This document shows, in pieces, positions 27,021 to 35,381 of a DNA stretch of 64,000 nt; positions within the stretch are counted from its first letter, which is position 1, and every line of letters starts with the position of its first letter. The position numbers and the translations under genes were made by a program. Under the pieces are notes generated by a model. The model was not told where the DNA came from and ran no database searches. It worked only from the letters and a program-made list of their open reading frames with translations. Location: the NCBI GenBank assembly GCA_016706545.1, contig JADJJK010000014.1, positions 1-64,000 of the forward strand. Reading direction: 5' to 3'. The DNA comes from Myxococcales bacterium. GTDB taxonomy: Bacteria > Myxococcota_A > Polyangia > Haliangiales > Haliangiaceae.

Positions 27021-28172
27021 ATGACCGCCGCCGCGGCCAGAGATCCGCAGATCGAGCGCGCCCGGGCCTGGGCCATCCTCCTGGTGGTGGCGGCGCACGC
27101 GCTGATGGCGTACATGCGCACGCCGATCGCCTGGGCGCTGCGCGAGGCGCCCGGCGTGCTGGTGTTCGACGGGCTGGTGTGGATCATCCACTCGTTCGCG
27201 ATGCCGGCGTTCTGCTTGCTGGCCGGCGCCGCGGCGCGGCAGACCCTGGCGGCGCACGGCCCTCGCGCGTTTCTCCGACGGCGCGCCCGCCGCCTGGTCC
27301 TGCCCTTCGCGCTGTGGGTGGTGCCCAACTCGCTGCTCCTCGCGGCGCTGTGGCGCCACGGCGCCGCCTTGCAGGGCGCGCGTGAGGTGACCGCGGACGC
27401 CGCGGCGATCCAGCACACCGCGGATCCGATCTCCTTGGGCCACCTGTGGTTCCTCTATTACCTCATCACGTACTCCGCGCTGGCCGCGGCGCTGTGGAGC
27501 TGGCCGCTGGCGCGACGCGCCGTGCTGGCGTGCTCGTGGTCGAGGACCGGCGCCACGCTGGCCACCGCGGCGCCGGTGGCGCTGCTCCTGCTCTTCACCC
27601 AGCAGACGGAGATCACCACGCCGCAGCGGCTGTGGCCCTCGCCCCAGGTCTGGCTCTTTCACGCGCTGTTCTTCGCGGCGGGGTTCATCGCCCGCCCGGC
27701 CGGCCCGCCCGGCCCGGCGCGCCCAGCCGCCGACGGCGACGGCAGCGGCGGCGGCGCCCAGCAAGCCGGCCTCGCCGCCTGGCGCGGGCGGGAGGGCTGG
27801 CTCCTGCTCGCCGGCTCGGCGGCGCTGTTCGCCGGCCTGGTGCCGGTGCTGTCAGCTCGTCCGGCCGCCATGCCGGCGCCAGCCAGCGTGGCCACCGCGC
27901 TCCTCATGTCCGCGACCAGCGCCGGCGTGCTGCTCGTCCAGCCGCGTGCCCCGGCGCCGCGCGCGCTGCAGCTCCTCGCCGATCGCAGCTACCAGCTCTA
28001 TCTCTTCCACCTGCCGGTCGTGGTGGCGCTCCAGCTCGCGTTGCTCTCGCTGGGATGGCCCGCGCTGGTAAAGCCTGCGCTGGTGACCGCGGCGACCTTG
28101 GCGCTGTGCCTGGGCGCGCTGCAGCTCGGGAGCTGGCTGTCCCGGTGTTGGCGCCGCGCGCGTTCAGCGTGA
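27021..28172 (+). CDS. Acyltransferase-3 family membrane protein
   Basis: 383 residues with about ten hydrophobic segments. It starts with RARAWAILLVVAAHALMAYM, where the His in the first membrane helix is typical of the acyltransferase-3 family, and continues with FAMPAFCLLAGAAAR and FLRRRARRLVLPFALW, close to the OpgC-like branch. These inner-membrane enzymes transfer acyl groups to sugars, lipids or other extracytoplasmic acceptors. It is the last gene of the rightward operon and overlaps the convergent gene by 9 bp. A Gly/Pro/Ala-rich loop lies at about 225-255. Confidence 0.75.
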   Translation: MTAAAARDPQIERARAWAILLVVAAHALMAYMRTPIAWALREAPGVLVFDGLVWIIHSFAMPAFCLLAGAAARQTLAAHGPRAFLRRRARRLVLPFALWVVPNSLLLAALWRHGAALQGAREVTADAAAIQHTADPISLGHLWFLYYLITYSALAAALWSWPLARRAVLACSWSRTGATLATAAPVALLLLFTQQTEITTPQRLWPSPQVWLFHALFFAAGFIARPAGPPGPARPAADGDGSGGGAQQAGLAAWRGREGWLLLAGSAALFAGLVPVLSARPAAMPAPASVATALLMSATSAGVLLVQPRAPAPRALQLLADRSYQLYLFHLPVVVALQLALLSLGWPALVKPALVTAATLALCLGALQLGSWLSRCWRRARSA

Positions 28173-29231
28173 GCCAACCCAGCGCTGCCCCAGCACCCCG
28201 CGCCAGACGCCGATCAAGGGCAGATAGATCACGCCAAACGCGACGTGGGCGTACAGCGTGGCCACGCGGAACCACAGCACGAACGCCACGTCGTCGCCGC
28301 GGCCGAAGGTGGAGGCGAAGAAGGCGTGCGCCGCGGCCTCGCCCAGCGCGGTGCCGCCTGGGGTGGGCAAGAGGTGCAAGAAGCCCAGGTACACGAAGCC
28401 GCGCATCATCAGCTCGGCGCTGGCCAGCTCGCCACCGCGCGCGACGCCGTGCCCCACCACCACGAAGATCACGCCATAGGCCACGTAGTACGCGACGTGC
28501 GAGAGCAACACCGGCCACAGCCAGCGCACGCCGCGGCGGCGCAGCAGCGCCAGCCGCTCCACGGTGTCCTGCGCCACCTGCAGCGCGCGGGCGAGCGCCC
28601 GACCACGCCGCCCGCGGCCGAGCCACCCGCGCGCGACCCTGGCCCTGGCCCGCTGGATCGCGGCGATGGACCTGCCCGGCACCATCGCGCCCGCCAGGAG
28701 CAGGCCCACCAGGCCGACGAACACCGAGATCCCGCTGACCAGCGACATCGTGAGCACCAGCGGAAACGCCGGGGAGTAGCCCAGGGCGATGCCAGCGCCG
28801 GCCAGCGCCAGGATGAAGGCGAAGCTGATGACGAACTTGAGATACGCGACCACGATGCCGCCGTCGAGCGCGACGCCGGCGCGGGCCATCACGTAGGTCG
28901 CGGCCGGCTCGCCGAGGAGCCCGCCTGGAGACAGCCACGACATGAAGTTGTTGGCGATGGTGGCGTCGAAGGCCACCCGCCAGCGCATGGGCAGCTCGAT
29001 GGCCCTGGCGTGGATCACCACCCGCGCCACCTCGACCGCGATGAGCAGCGCGCTGACCAGCGCCACCGCGACGTAGAACCCCACCGACTGCGCGCCCAGC
29101 GAGCGCCACAGCGCCCGTCGCGCGCCCGCGCCGCTCGCTCCGGCCGCTTCGGCCGCGTCCCCGCCTGTGGCCCAGACAAAGCCAGCCACGCTCAGAAGCG
29201 AGATGCCGGCGAGGAGCCCCAGGAAGCGCAA
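28164..29231 (-). CDS. UPF0104/flippase-like polytopic membrane protein
   Basis: About 355 residues if started at TTG 29231. The open frame continues upstream without an ATG or GTG, through an Asp/Ala-rich stretch, to the end of the radical SAM gene, so the true start may be up to 130 bp earlier. It has about eight hydrophobic segments. Motifs IANNFMSWLSPGGLLGEPAA and FLHLLPTPGGTALGEAAAHA match the pattern of the lysylphosphatidylglycerol synthase/UPF0104 membrane domain, which often flips or modifies lipids. It is co-directional with the third radical SAM gene and probably handles the product's membrane location. Confidence 0.65.
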   Translation of the reverse strand: MRFLGLLAGISLLSVAGFVWATGGDAAEAAGASGAGARRALWRSLGAQSVGFYVAVALVSALLIAVEVARVVIHARAIELPMRWRVAFDATIANNFMSWLSPGGLLGEPAATYVMARAGVALDGGIVVAYLKFVISFAFILALAGAGIALGYSPAFPLVLTMSLVSGISVFVGLVGLLLAGAMVPGRSIAAIQRARARVARGWLGRGRRGRALARALQVAQDTVERLALLRRRGVRWLWPVLLSHVAYYVAYGVIFVVVGHGVARGGELASAELMMRGFVYLGFLHLLPTPGGTALGEAAAHAFFASTFGRGDDVAFVLWFRVATLYAHVAFGVIYLPLIGVWRGVLGQRWVGSR

Positions 29232-29362
29232 GGTCGGCCGGCCGGCGCCTCGCAGCGCGGCGGGCGCCGGCGTGTCGTCGGCCGCAGCCGCGCGATCGTC
29301 GGCCGCAGTCGTCGGCCGCAGCCGCGCCGCCAGCCCCAGCCTCTCGGTCGCCAGCCGGCAAG

Positions 29363-30832
29363 CTACGGCTCGGCACGCGCGCGGCCGCGCCGGCCCACGC
29401 CGAGCGTGACCAGCGGCGGCGCCGCGGCCTGGCCGGTGAACCGCGGATCCCGCTCGCGGTACAGCACGTTGTACGCGCACGACGGGATGTTGCGGCCGTC
29501 GGGTTCGCGGATGCCCACGCAGCACTGGCGGATGCGGTCGGTGTCGAAGGTGTCTTCGTCCATGTGGCTGTGGACGTAGATCGCCTTGGCGCTGCGCTCG
29601 GACGCGCGCAGCCGGGTCAGCGCGTCGCTGCGCGGATCGAAGGACTCGTCGAGCACCTTCCGCAGCGCGCGCAGGACGTCGTCGGTGGAGGCGGCGCCTG
29701 GCGCACAGGAAAGCTCTCCGGACCACAGCCGCTGGATGACGTCCGTCAACGTCTCCTCCATCCGGGCGCTGGGCTCCAGGTACAGCCCGCCGGCCAGCAT
29801 GGCGCGCAGCTCGGCGGGCGCCATGAAGCGCGGAAACGGCGTCCACTCTCGCTCCTGCGTCTTCAGCAAGTAGGTCACCTGGTAGCAGAGCGGATGCGCC
29901 GCCGGCGAGGGCACGAAGTCGCTCGCCCGCAAGAGGCCGTCCGTCTGCGCCTCCAGATCCCGCAGGACCTCCGAGGGCGTGTAGCGCGCCGCCTTGTCGA
30001 ACTGCGCGCCGCTCTGGCCGGTGAACGTCATGGTGTGCAGCTCGAGGCTGCGGATGAAGGGGCGCTCGAGCGCGAGCCGCACCAGCGCGCCCAGCTCGTC
30101 GGAGTTGACGCCCTTGGCCAGCACCGGCAGGAGGGTGGTGCTGACGTTGTACTTCTCGAGCAGGTCGAGGACGCGCAGCTTACCCTCGAGCAGCCGGCCG
30201 CCGAGCATGGCGGCGTTGGTCTCGGGGCGAAACGAGTCAAAGGACAAGACGACGCGCGCGTCCAGCGCGGCCAGCCTCGCCAGGAGCGCCTCGTCCTTGA
30301 GGAAGCGCAGGCCGTGCGTGGAGATCGTGATGCGATGGATGCCGTGCTCGACGCACAGCTCCACCAGCCGCTCGAACTGCGGGTGCTGCGTGGGCTCGCC
30401 GCCGGTGAGGTTGATGATGCGGCGCTCCGGATCCTGGGCGGCGATGTGGCCGATCACGGCGAGCAGCTCGGCCTCGCTCATGTGATAGGCGCCGTCGTTG
30501 CGATTGTGGGTGTAGCAGATCGGGCAATCCAGGTTGCACGCCGACGTGATCGGGACGATCGGCAGCAGGCTCTGCTGCTCATGGGAGGTGCAGGGGCCGC
30601 AGTCGAACGGGCAGCCGCGGACCTCTGGCCTGGCGCCAACCGGCGGCGTCAGCTCCGGCGCAAAGCCCATGGTGCGCTGGTACCAGTCGAGCGAGCGCTC
30701 GATCAGCGCCTCGCTCTCCCCATGCAGGTCGCAGTGCTTGTGCAGGTAGACCTGCCCGTCGCGGGCCACGACCTTTGCCCCGACGCTGCGCTTGCACACG
30801 CCGCACAGCGCGGTGGTTTCACCCAGGATCAT
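29363..30832 (-). CDS. Radical SAM enzyme, COG1964/tetraether-synthase-like (copy 3)
   Basis: 489 residues. The N-terminal ALCGVC and KHCDLHG form the first Cys set, then RGCPFDCGPC, radical SAM motif C99-x3-C103-x2-C106 (CNLDCPIC), GGEP (LTGGEPTQHP), and a C-terminal RQCC...SCAYN cluster. It is a paralogue of copy 2 at 22534 (long shared segments around the SAM motif and VHSHMDEDTFD) and lacks the extended N-terminus of copy 1. It starts the short leftward operon that also includes the flippase-like gene. Confidence 0.8.
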   Translation of the reverse strand: MILGETTALCGVCKRSVGAKVVARDGQVYLHKHCDLHGESEALIERSLDWYQRTMGFAPELTPPVGARPEVRGCPFDCGPCTSHEQQSLLPIVPITSACNLDCPICYTHNRNDGAYHMSEAELLAVIGHIAAQDPERRIINLTGGEPTQHPQFERLVELCVEHGIHRITISTHGLRFLKDEALLARLAALDARVVLSFDSFRPETNAAMLGGRLLEGKLRVLDLLEKYNVSTTLLPVLAKGVNSDELGALVRLALERPFIRSLELHTMTFTGQSGAQFDKAARYTPSEVLRDLEAQTDGLLRASDFVPSPAAHPLCYQVTYLLKTQEREWTPFPRFMAPAELRAMLAGGLYLEPSARMEETLTDVIQRLWSGELSCAPGAASTDDVLRALRKVLDESFDPRSDALTRLRASERSAKAIYVHSHMDEDTFDTDRIRQCCVGIREPDGRNIPSCAYNVLYRERDPRFTGQAAAPPLVTLGVGRRGRARAEP

Positions 30833-30939
30833 GGCCCAAGTGTCGCGCCAGCGGAGATCCGTGACAAGCCCGCACCCGGAAGCGTGCGCCGCTGATCGAG
30901 GTTTGCCAGCTCACCGCGTGCCCCGACCGCCCAGGCCCT

Positions 30940-31257
30940 TCACTTCTGCAGATCACACTGCTGGACCTGCGCGAGCGAGGTCGCGCCCAGCGCGCAGTCC
31001 ACCAGCTCCTTGGGGGTCTTGTCGACGCAGGACGCCTTGAACCGGGCCGCCACCCCCTCGCTGGTCTCCTGCTTCTGTTTGGCCAGCTCGGCCCGGGCCT
31101 CGGTGGTCAACGCCTTGGCCCCCATCGCCACGAACTCCAGCTCCACCAGCTTGTCCCGCAGCCGCTCGCAGTCGGACTCCGAAGGCCCGCTCGAGCATCC
31201 CGCCACACCCGCGGCGCCCGCCACTCCCGCGGCGACGACCAGCAGGCACGCCCTCAG
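30940..31257 (-). CDS. Small lipoprotein, start uncertain
   Basis: About 105 residues. RACLLVVAAGVAGAAGVAGC is a textbook lipoprotein signal with the acylated Cys at the end. The mature part is a short charged helix-rich domain with three more Cys (SDCERL, KASCVDKTP, LVDCALG) that is not recognised. No ATG, GTG or TTG lies in frame before the signal; the coordinate given uses a CTG. An ATG in another frame (MRLTYRVVAR, near 31370) would join only if the 21-base G/C tract at 31307-31327 had a different length. Confidence 0.5.
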   Translation of the reverse strand: MRACLLVVAAGVAGAAGVAGCSSGPSESDCERLRDKLVELEFVAMGAKALTTEARAELAKQKQETSEGVAARFKASCVDKTPKELVDCALGATSLAQVQQCDLQK

Positions 31258-31306
31258 CCGGCAAAGCGCGAGGCCCGATGGACGCAGGCCCGGGCCCGGG
31301 CGCGGA

Positions 31307-31327
31307 GGGGGGGGGGGGGGGGGGGGG
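31307..31327. repeat. Poly-G tract of 21 bases
   Basis: 21 consecutive G on the plus strand (C on the minus strand, coding for Pro if translated), between the small lipoprotein and the MAPEG gene. Nothing else recognisable lies in 31258-31587. Long G tracts are slippage-prone and hard to sequence, so the length is uncertain. Confidence 0.9.
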
Positions 31328-31587
31328 CGCAGGGCCGGACCTGGCCACGACGCGATAGGTAAGGCGCATGACCGAGCGCGAAGGTAACACCTGATCCGGG
31401 CACCGCACCAGCGGGTCGCGATGGCGTCTCGCGCGGGGCTCGTTTGGCGCTCGACGCCAGGGCCGCGCAGCCCTGTCCAAGAATTTCCACCGAAGTTGTG
31501 GTTCGGCTGTCGATCTGGCGCCGCTTCATACGACCATCCTGCAGCCGCCGCAGCGCGATGACCGCGCCGCTCGCCGCAAGGACCGTC

Positions 31588-32037
31588 ATGACCAGCATCT
31601 TCCACGACCCCGTCTTTCAAGCCTACACCCTCGCCGTCGCCGCCGTCGTCGTCACCTTGTATGCGCTTGGCTTCATCACCGCGCTCCGCCGCGCCAAGCG
31701 CAAGATCGTGATCAACGCCGAGGACGCGAGCATCAACGGCGGCGCCACGGTGGCCGACGTCGAGCACCCGGACGTGGCGCGGGCCAAGCGCGCCCACCAG
31801 AACCTGATCGAGGCCGCGCTGCCGTTTCTCACGGTGGGCTTTCTCTACACCATGACGGCGCCTGGGCTGACCATGGCGCGCGTGCTGTTCGCGACGTTCG
31901 TGGTGGCGCGCGCGCTGCACGCGGTGACCTACCTGGGCGCCAAGCAGCCGCTGCGCACCATGTCGTTTGGCATCGGCACGGTGGTCAACGTGATCATGCT
32001 GGTACAGATCCTGCGCACCGTGGTGCCGCTGCTGTAG
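31588..32037 (+). CDS. MAPEG-family membrane protein
   Basis: 149 residues from ATG 31588. Four hydrophobic segments and the MAPEG signature: a charged loop followed by VARAKRAHQNLIEAALPFL, and later VARALHAVTYL. MAPEG proteins include microsomal glutathione transferases and prostaglandin E synthase; bacterial members are mostly uncharacterised and may act on lipophilic electrophiles with glutathione. The Arg/His of RAHxN is the conserved glutathione-site element. Confidence 0.75.
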   Translation: MTSIFHDPVFQAYTLAVAAVVVTLYALGFITALRRAKRKIVINAEDASINGGATVADVEHPDVARAKRAHQNLIEAALPFLTVGFLYTMTAPGLTMARVLFATFVVARALHAVTYLGAKQPLRTMSFGIGTVVNVIMLVQILRTVVPLL

Positions 32038-32081
32038 CGCGGCCCGCGAGGCGCACCAGGCACGTCCGGCGAGCGTCGGCG

Positions 32082-33980
32082 TCAGTGCGTCGCCAGATAC
32101 TCCGAGGTCTCCCACATGCGCACGAAGTCCTCGGCGCCCTCGTTCTTGAGCTTGCTGAGATAGCTGGCGCCCAGGCCGATGGTCTGCAGCTCCTTGTGCC
32201 ACTTCTTCATCATGCCGATGTGCGAGAGGCCCTCGGCGACGTAGCTGCCATACCCGCTGATGTAGTCCGTGACCGGGAGGCTGCAGCCCTCGAAGGTGCG
32301 CGAGTGAACGCCCTCGGTGACGGTCGCGAAGTCGAGCGAGTAGCCGACCGAGAGCCCCTCGTCGAGCAGGTAGGCCAGCACCTTGGCCGACTCGGTGCTG
32401 GTCTTGGGGCAGTCAGCCGTCACCCCGGAGGCGTTGTACGCCTTGGCGTCGATCGGGCCCAGGCGCACGCCGAAGATGCCGCCGGTGGTGCGGATGTAGT
32501 CGCGCTCCACGCGATCGAAGTCGTACTCGTGCGGCGCGGGAGAGCCCTTGGGCGGGCTCTCCGAGAGCATCTCGTTGGGGTTGTTGTGCAGCGCGTTGAG
32601 CGGGTAGCCGCCCTGCTCGTTGACCGCGATGGCGTAGATCTCGGCGCGCGCGCGCGTGGACACGTGATCCAGGTTCAGGATCATGCCGAGCTCCATGGCC
32701 CGCCGCACCACCCGCTGGCCGTCGAGCGAGAGCCCGAGGTTGTTGCGCTCGATGGCGCCCTCCATGCGCGTGCCGGCGCTTCCGGAGAAGCCGGGCGGCT
32801 TGGGGTAGACCTTGAACCCGTTGAACGTGGTGGCGCCCTGGGTGAGGACATAGTCCGCCATGTTGAACTCCGAGATCTCCGAGAGCTTGCTGTTGCAGGC
32901 GTCGGTCACCTTCTTGCCTCGCAGCGAGTCCACGCCACACCGGCTGTCGTTGTCACAGTAGTTGAAGGAGCCGTCGACCAGCGGGAACGTGCCCACGTGG
33001 TCGTCATAGTAGAAGCAGCCGGACATGGCCTGGGTCGCGCGGATCGCCTTCCCGGCGTCCGTGGTCTTGGGGTAGTAGACGTCGGCGCCCGCCAGCCGAC
33101 TGTTGAGCTTGTGCGCCAGGTAGAACGTGCGGACGCCCTGGTTGTAGTAGTTCTCCAGGCGGGTCACCGGATCGAACGTGCGGTCCTCGGCGCCAAAGGA
33201 GTAGTCGGACTCGATGCCAAGGATCACCGCCAGCTTGTTGGCGGACACGATGCGGCGCACGTCCGCCGCGGAGTACGCGATCTCCATCCACGTCGAGTGC
33301 GCCGCGGCCCAGGCCTTGAGGCTGTCGAGCTGACGGGTGAGCGAGGCCAGGCTGTCGCCGCGCGAGCAGGCATAGCCGTCGCCGCCGGGCCCGCCGTTGC
33401 CATGGTTCGCGTAGTAGAGCTGCTCGCACATGGCCTCGTTCTCCACCGCGAACGCCACCATGACCTTCATGCGGCTGTCCTGATACCCCACCTCGGTCGG
33501 CGAGAAGGCCTCCTTGATCCACTGCGAGCTGTAGCGCAGGTGCGAGTTGCTGTCGTGCAGCGGGCCGGTGTAGCTGCTGTGGTCGCCCATGTCGCGGCCC
33601 AGCGAGCCCGTGGCGGCGGTGAAGCTGCCCTTGACCTCCCCGTGGTTGCAGGCCGACAGCGCCGAGCACCCGCCGCAGCTCGCGGTGTAGCCATTCTCCA
33701 TGATCCCGTTCTGGTAGTTGCCGCTGGCCCCCGCGTGGGCGTAGTTGCCGCCGAAGGCCATGCCGTACGTCGGGTGCTCGTGGGTCATCACGTAGCCCCC
33801 GGTGAGCACCGGCAGGCCATGCGGGATGAGCCCGCGGCGCGCGCCGCCGCCTGGCGCCCCGCCCGCCGCTGACCCCGCCGGCTCCGGGCCCGCGGCGCTG
33901 TCTAGCTCCACCTCTGCGCTGCACGCGGCGCCGAGCGCCGCCGCCAGCAAACAACCCGCTGCGAACTTGCCTCCGTACAT
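32082..33980 (-). CDS. Lipoprotein, metal-dependent hydrolase related to M19 membrane dipeptidases
   Basis: 632 residues from ATG 33980. Lipoprotein signal MYGGKFAAGCLLAAALGAAC, then a Gly/Ala-rich linker. The enzyme part has an early HxH-type metal motif (VMTHEHPTYG), ILGIESDYSFGAED, and a late MILNLDHVSTRARAEI followed by YPLNALHNN, comparable to the SH...H metal ligands of renal-dipeptidase-like peptidases. It is longer than typical M19 enzymes (about 400 residues) and has many Cys. It would act outside the cytoplasm; the substrate is unknown. The family assignment is by motif order only. Confidence 0.55.
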   Translation of the reverse strand: MYGGKFAAGCLLAAALGAACSAEVELDSAAGPEPAGSAAGGAPGGGARRGLIPHGLPVLTGGYVMTHEHPTYGMAFGGNYAHAGASGNYQNGIMENGYTASCGGCSALSACNHGEVKGSFTAATGSLGRDMGDHSSYTGPLHDSNSHLRYSSQWIKEAFSPTEVGYQDSRMKVMVAFAVENEAMCEQLYYANHGNGGPGGDGYACSRGDSLASLTRQLDSLKAWAAAHSTWMEIAYSAADVRRIVSANKLAVILGIESDYSFGAEDRTFDPVTRLENYYNQGVRTFYLAHKLNSRLAGADVYYPKTTDAGKAIRATQAMSGCFYYDDHVGTFPLVDGSFNYCDNDSRCGVDSLRGKKVTDACNSKLSEISEFNMADYVLTQGATTFNGFKVYPKPPGFSGSAGTRMEGAIERNNLGLSLDGQRVVRRAMELGMILNLDHVSTRARAEIYAIAVNEQGGYPLNALHNNPNEMLSESPPKGSPAPHEYDFDRVERDYIRTTGGIFGVRLGPIDAKAYNASGVTADCPKTSTESAKVLAYLLDEGLSVGYSLDFATVTEGVHSRTFEGCSLPVTDYISGYGSYVAEGLSHIGMMKKWHKELQTIGLGASYLSKLKNEGAEDFVRMWETSEYLATH

Positions 33981-34205
33981 ACCATCCGTCCTTGCAAGGC
34001 GTCTGTGCCCTGGCGAGCGCCCAGGGGCGCCCTCGGGACGTGCCGGCTGCACGGCCCCAAGGCGCACGGCCATCCTCTTGCCAGAATCGCGCCGCGGCCA
34101 GGCCGCCAAGATCACGAGGTTACGATCGCGTCTACGATCGCTTCGGGCGCCCGATGGCGCTGCAGCTCGCGCCGGATGCCAGATCGGCATGCCTTGGCGG
34201 CACGC

Positions 34206-35195
34206 TCACCAGGAGCCGGCCAAGGTCAGGCTCGCGCCGCCCGGCGCCAGCGTCACGGCCGGGTGTGGCCCCTGGCCCCCGGGCCGCAGCACGAACAGGA
34301 CCGCGGTCGCCACCACCCCTGCGCCGGTGAGGCCAAGGCCGAGGTTGGTGAACAGCGCGCTCGTCTGCGCGCGGTCTCGGGCGCGGACCGCGTCGGCGTA
34401 GTCATGCATGGTGGGCTCCGCCAGGATCTCGTCCAGCTCCGCCTGCTGCGAGCGGTACCGCAGGCCAAAGTACAGCGTGGCGCCGCCGGCCAGCACGGTC
34501 GGGACCGCGGTCCACAGGTAGTAGCGTGGGGCGGACGAGCTCCTCGGCGCGGGGGCCGGGGCTGGGGTCGGGTCCACCACGGCGCCTGGATCGGGCGGCG
34601 GCGGAGGCGGCGGCTCGACTGGCGCGACCTTGCCCACGGTGACCGCCAGCTCCTGGCCGCGCGTCACCTGCACCTCCACCTCCGCGGCGCCCTGCTGCAG
34701 CCGATGTGGACCGGGCAGGACTCGCAGAGGACGCACCAGCTCCTCCGCTGGCACCACCAGGCCATCCAGGATCACCTCGCCCTCGCCTGCGGCGGTGAGG
34801 ATCAGCTTGCCGAGCTCCAGATCGAGCTCCGAGAGCGCTTTTTTCACCGCGCCGAGCCGCGCCGGATCCGCCGCGTCATCTTCCAGGTACTGGGCAAAGA
34901 AGTTGGCGGCCTCAGCCAGCCGTCCGAGCTTGCGGGTCACGAGGCCCAGGTTCAAGAGCGTGCGCGCGCGCGGCCACAGCGCGTAAGACTCTCGGTAGTG
35001 GGCCAGCGCCTTCTCCAGCGTGCCGGAGTCAAACGCCGCCACGCCCTTGCGAAAGGCCGCCTCGGCCCGCGCGATGCGCTCTTGATCCGAGCCCCGGGGA
35101 GCCGGTTGCGCCAGCGCGAGGCGCATGCCCAGCGCCAGCCAGACTGCTGACAATCCTATGATGATTCCGACGGATATCCCGTTTCGGCGACGCAC
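34206..35195 (-). CDS. Secreted or membrane TPR protein with C-terminal membrane segments
   Basis: 329 residues from GTG 35195, chosen because a strong ribosome binding site (AAAGGA) precedes it and a signal segment follows (GISVGIIIGLSAVWLALGM, cleavage near ALA-QP). TPR-like helices come next (AFRKGVAAFDSGTLEKALAH, ARTLLNLGLVTRKLGRLAEA), then a small beta domain resembling PEGA (ILDGLVVPAEELVRPLRVLP), a proline-rich linker and two hydrophobic segments. This build is common near myxobacterial Ser/Thr kinases; it is divergent from the lipoprotein-kinase pair at 35382. Function unknown. Confidence 0.65.
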   Translation of the reverse strand: MRRRNGISVGIIIGLSAVWLALGMRLALAQPAPRGSDQERIARAEAAFRKGVAAFDSGTLEKALAHYRESYALWPRARTLLNLGLVTRKLGRLAEAANFFAQYLEDDAADPARLGAVKKALSELDLELGKLILTAAGEGEVILDGLVVPAEELVRPLRVLPGPHRLQQGAAEVEVQVTRGQELAVTVGKVAPVEPPPPPPPDPGAVVDPTPAPAPAPRSSSAPRYYLWTAVPTVLAGGATLYFGLRYRSQQAELDEILAEPTMHDYADAVRARDRAQTSALFTNLGLGLTGAGVVATAVLFVLRPGGQGPHPAVTLAPGGASLTLAGSW

Positions 35196-35381
35196 GAGGT
35201 CCTTTCTGCGCCACGACCCTATCACAGCGAGCGTCCACGCCGGCACCGCCTCCCTGCCTTGTGGCATCGGCCAAACCGTGGCCCGCCATAGCTCACGCCG
35301 ACCTGTGTACCCACCGCAGCTACACCAACTCACCATCGAAAAACCTTCTGCGCTGCGACCATGTGCCCTATATTCGCGCGG

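Noticed and set aside
27904..29376. A 490-residue minus frame over the flippase-like gene
   Set aside because: It is out of frame with the membrane protein, Arg/Ala-rich and without hydrophobic segments.
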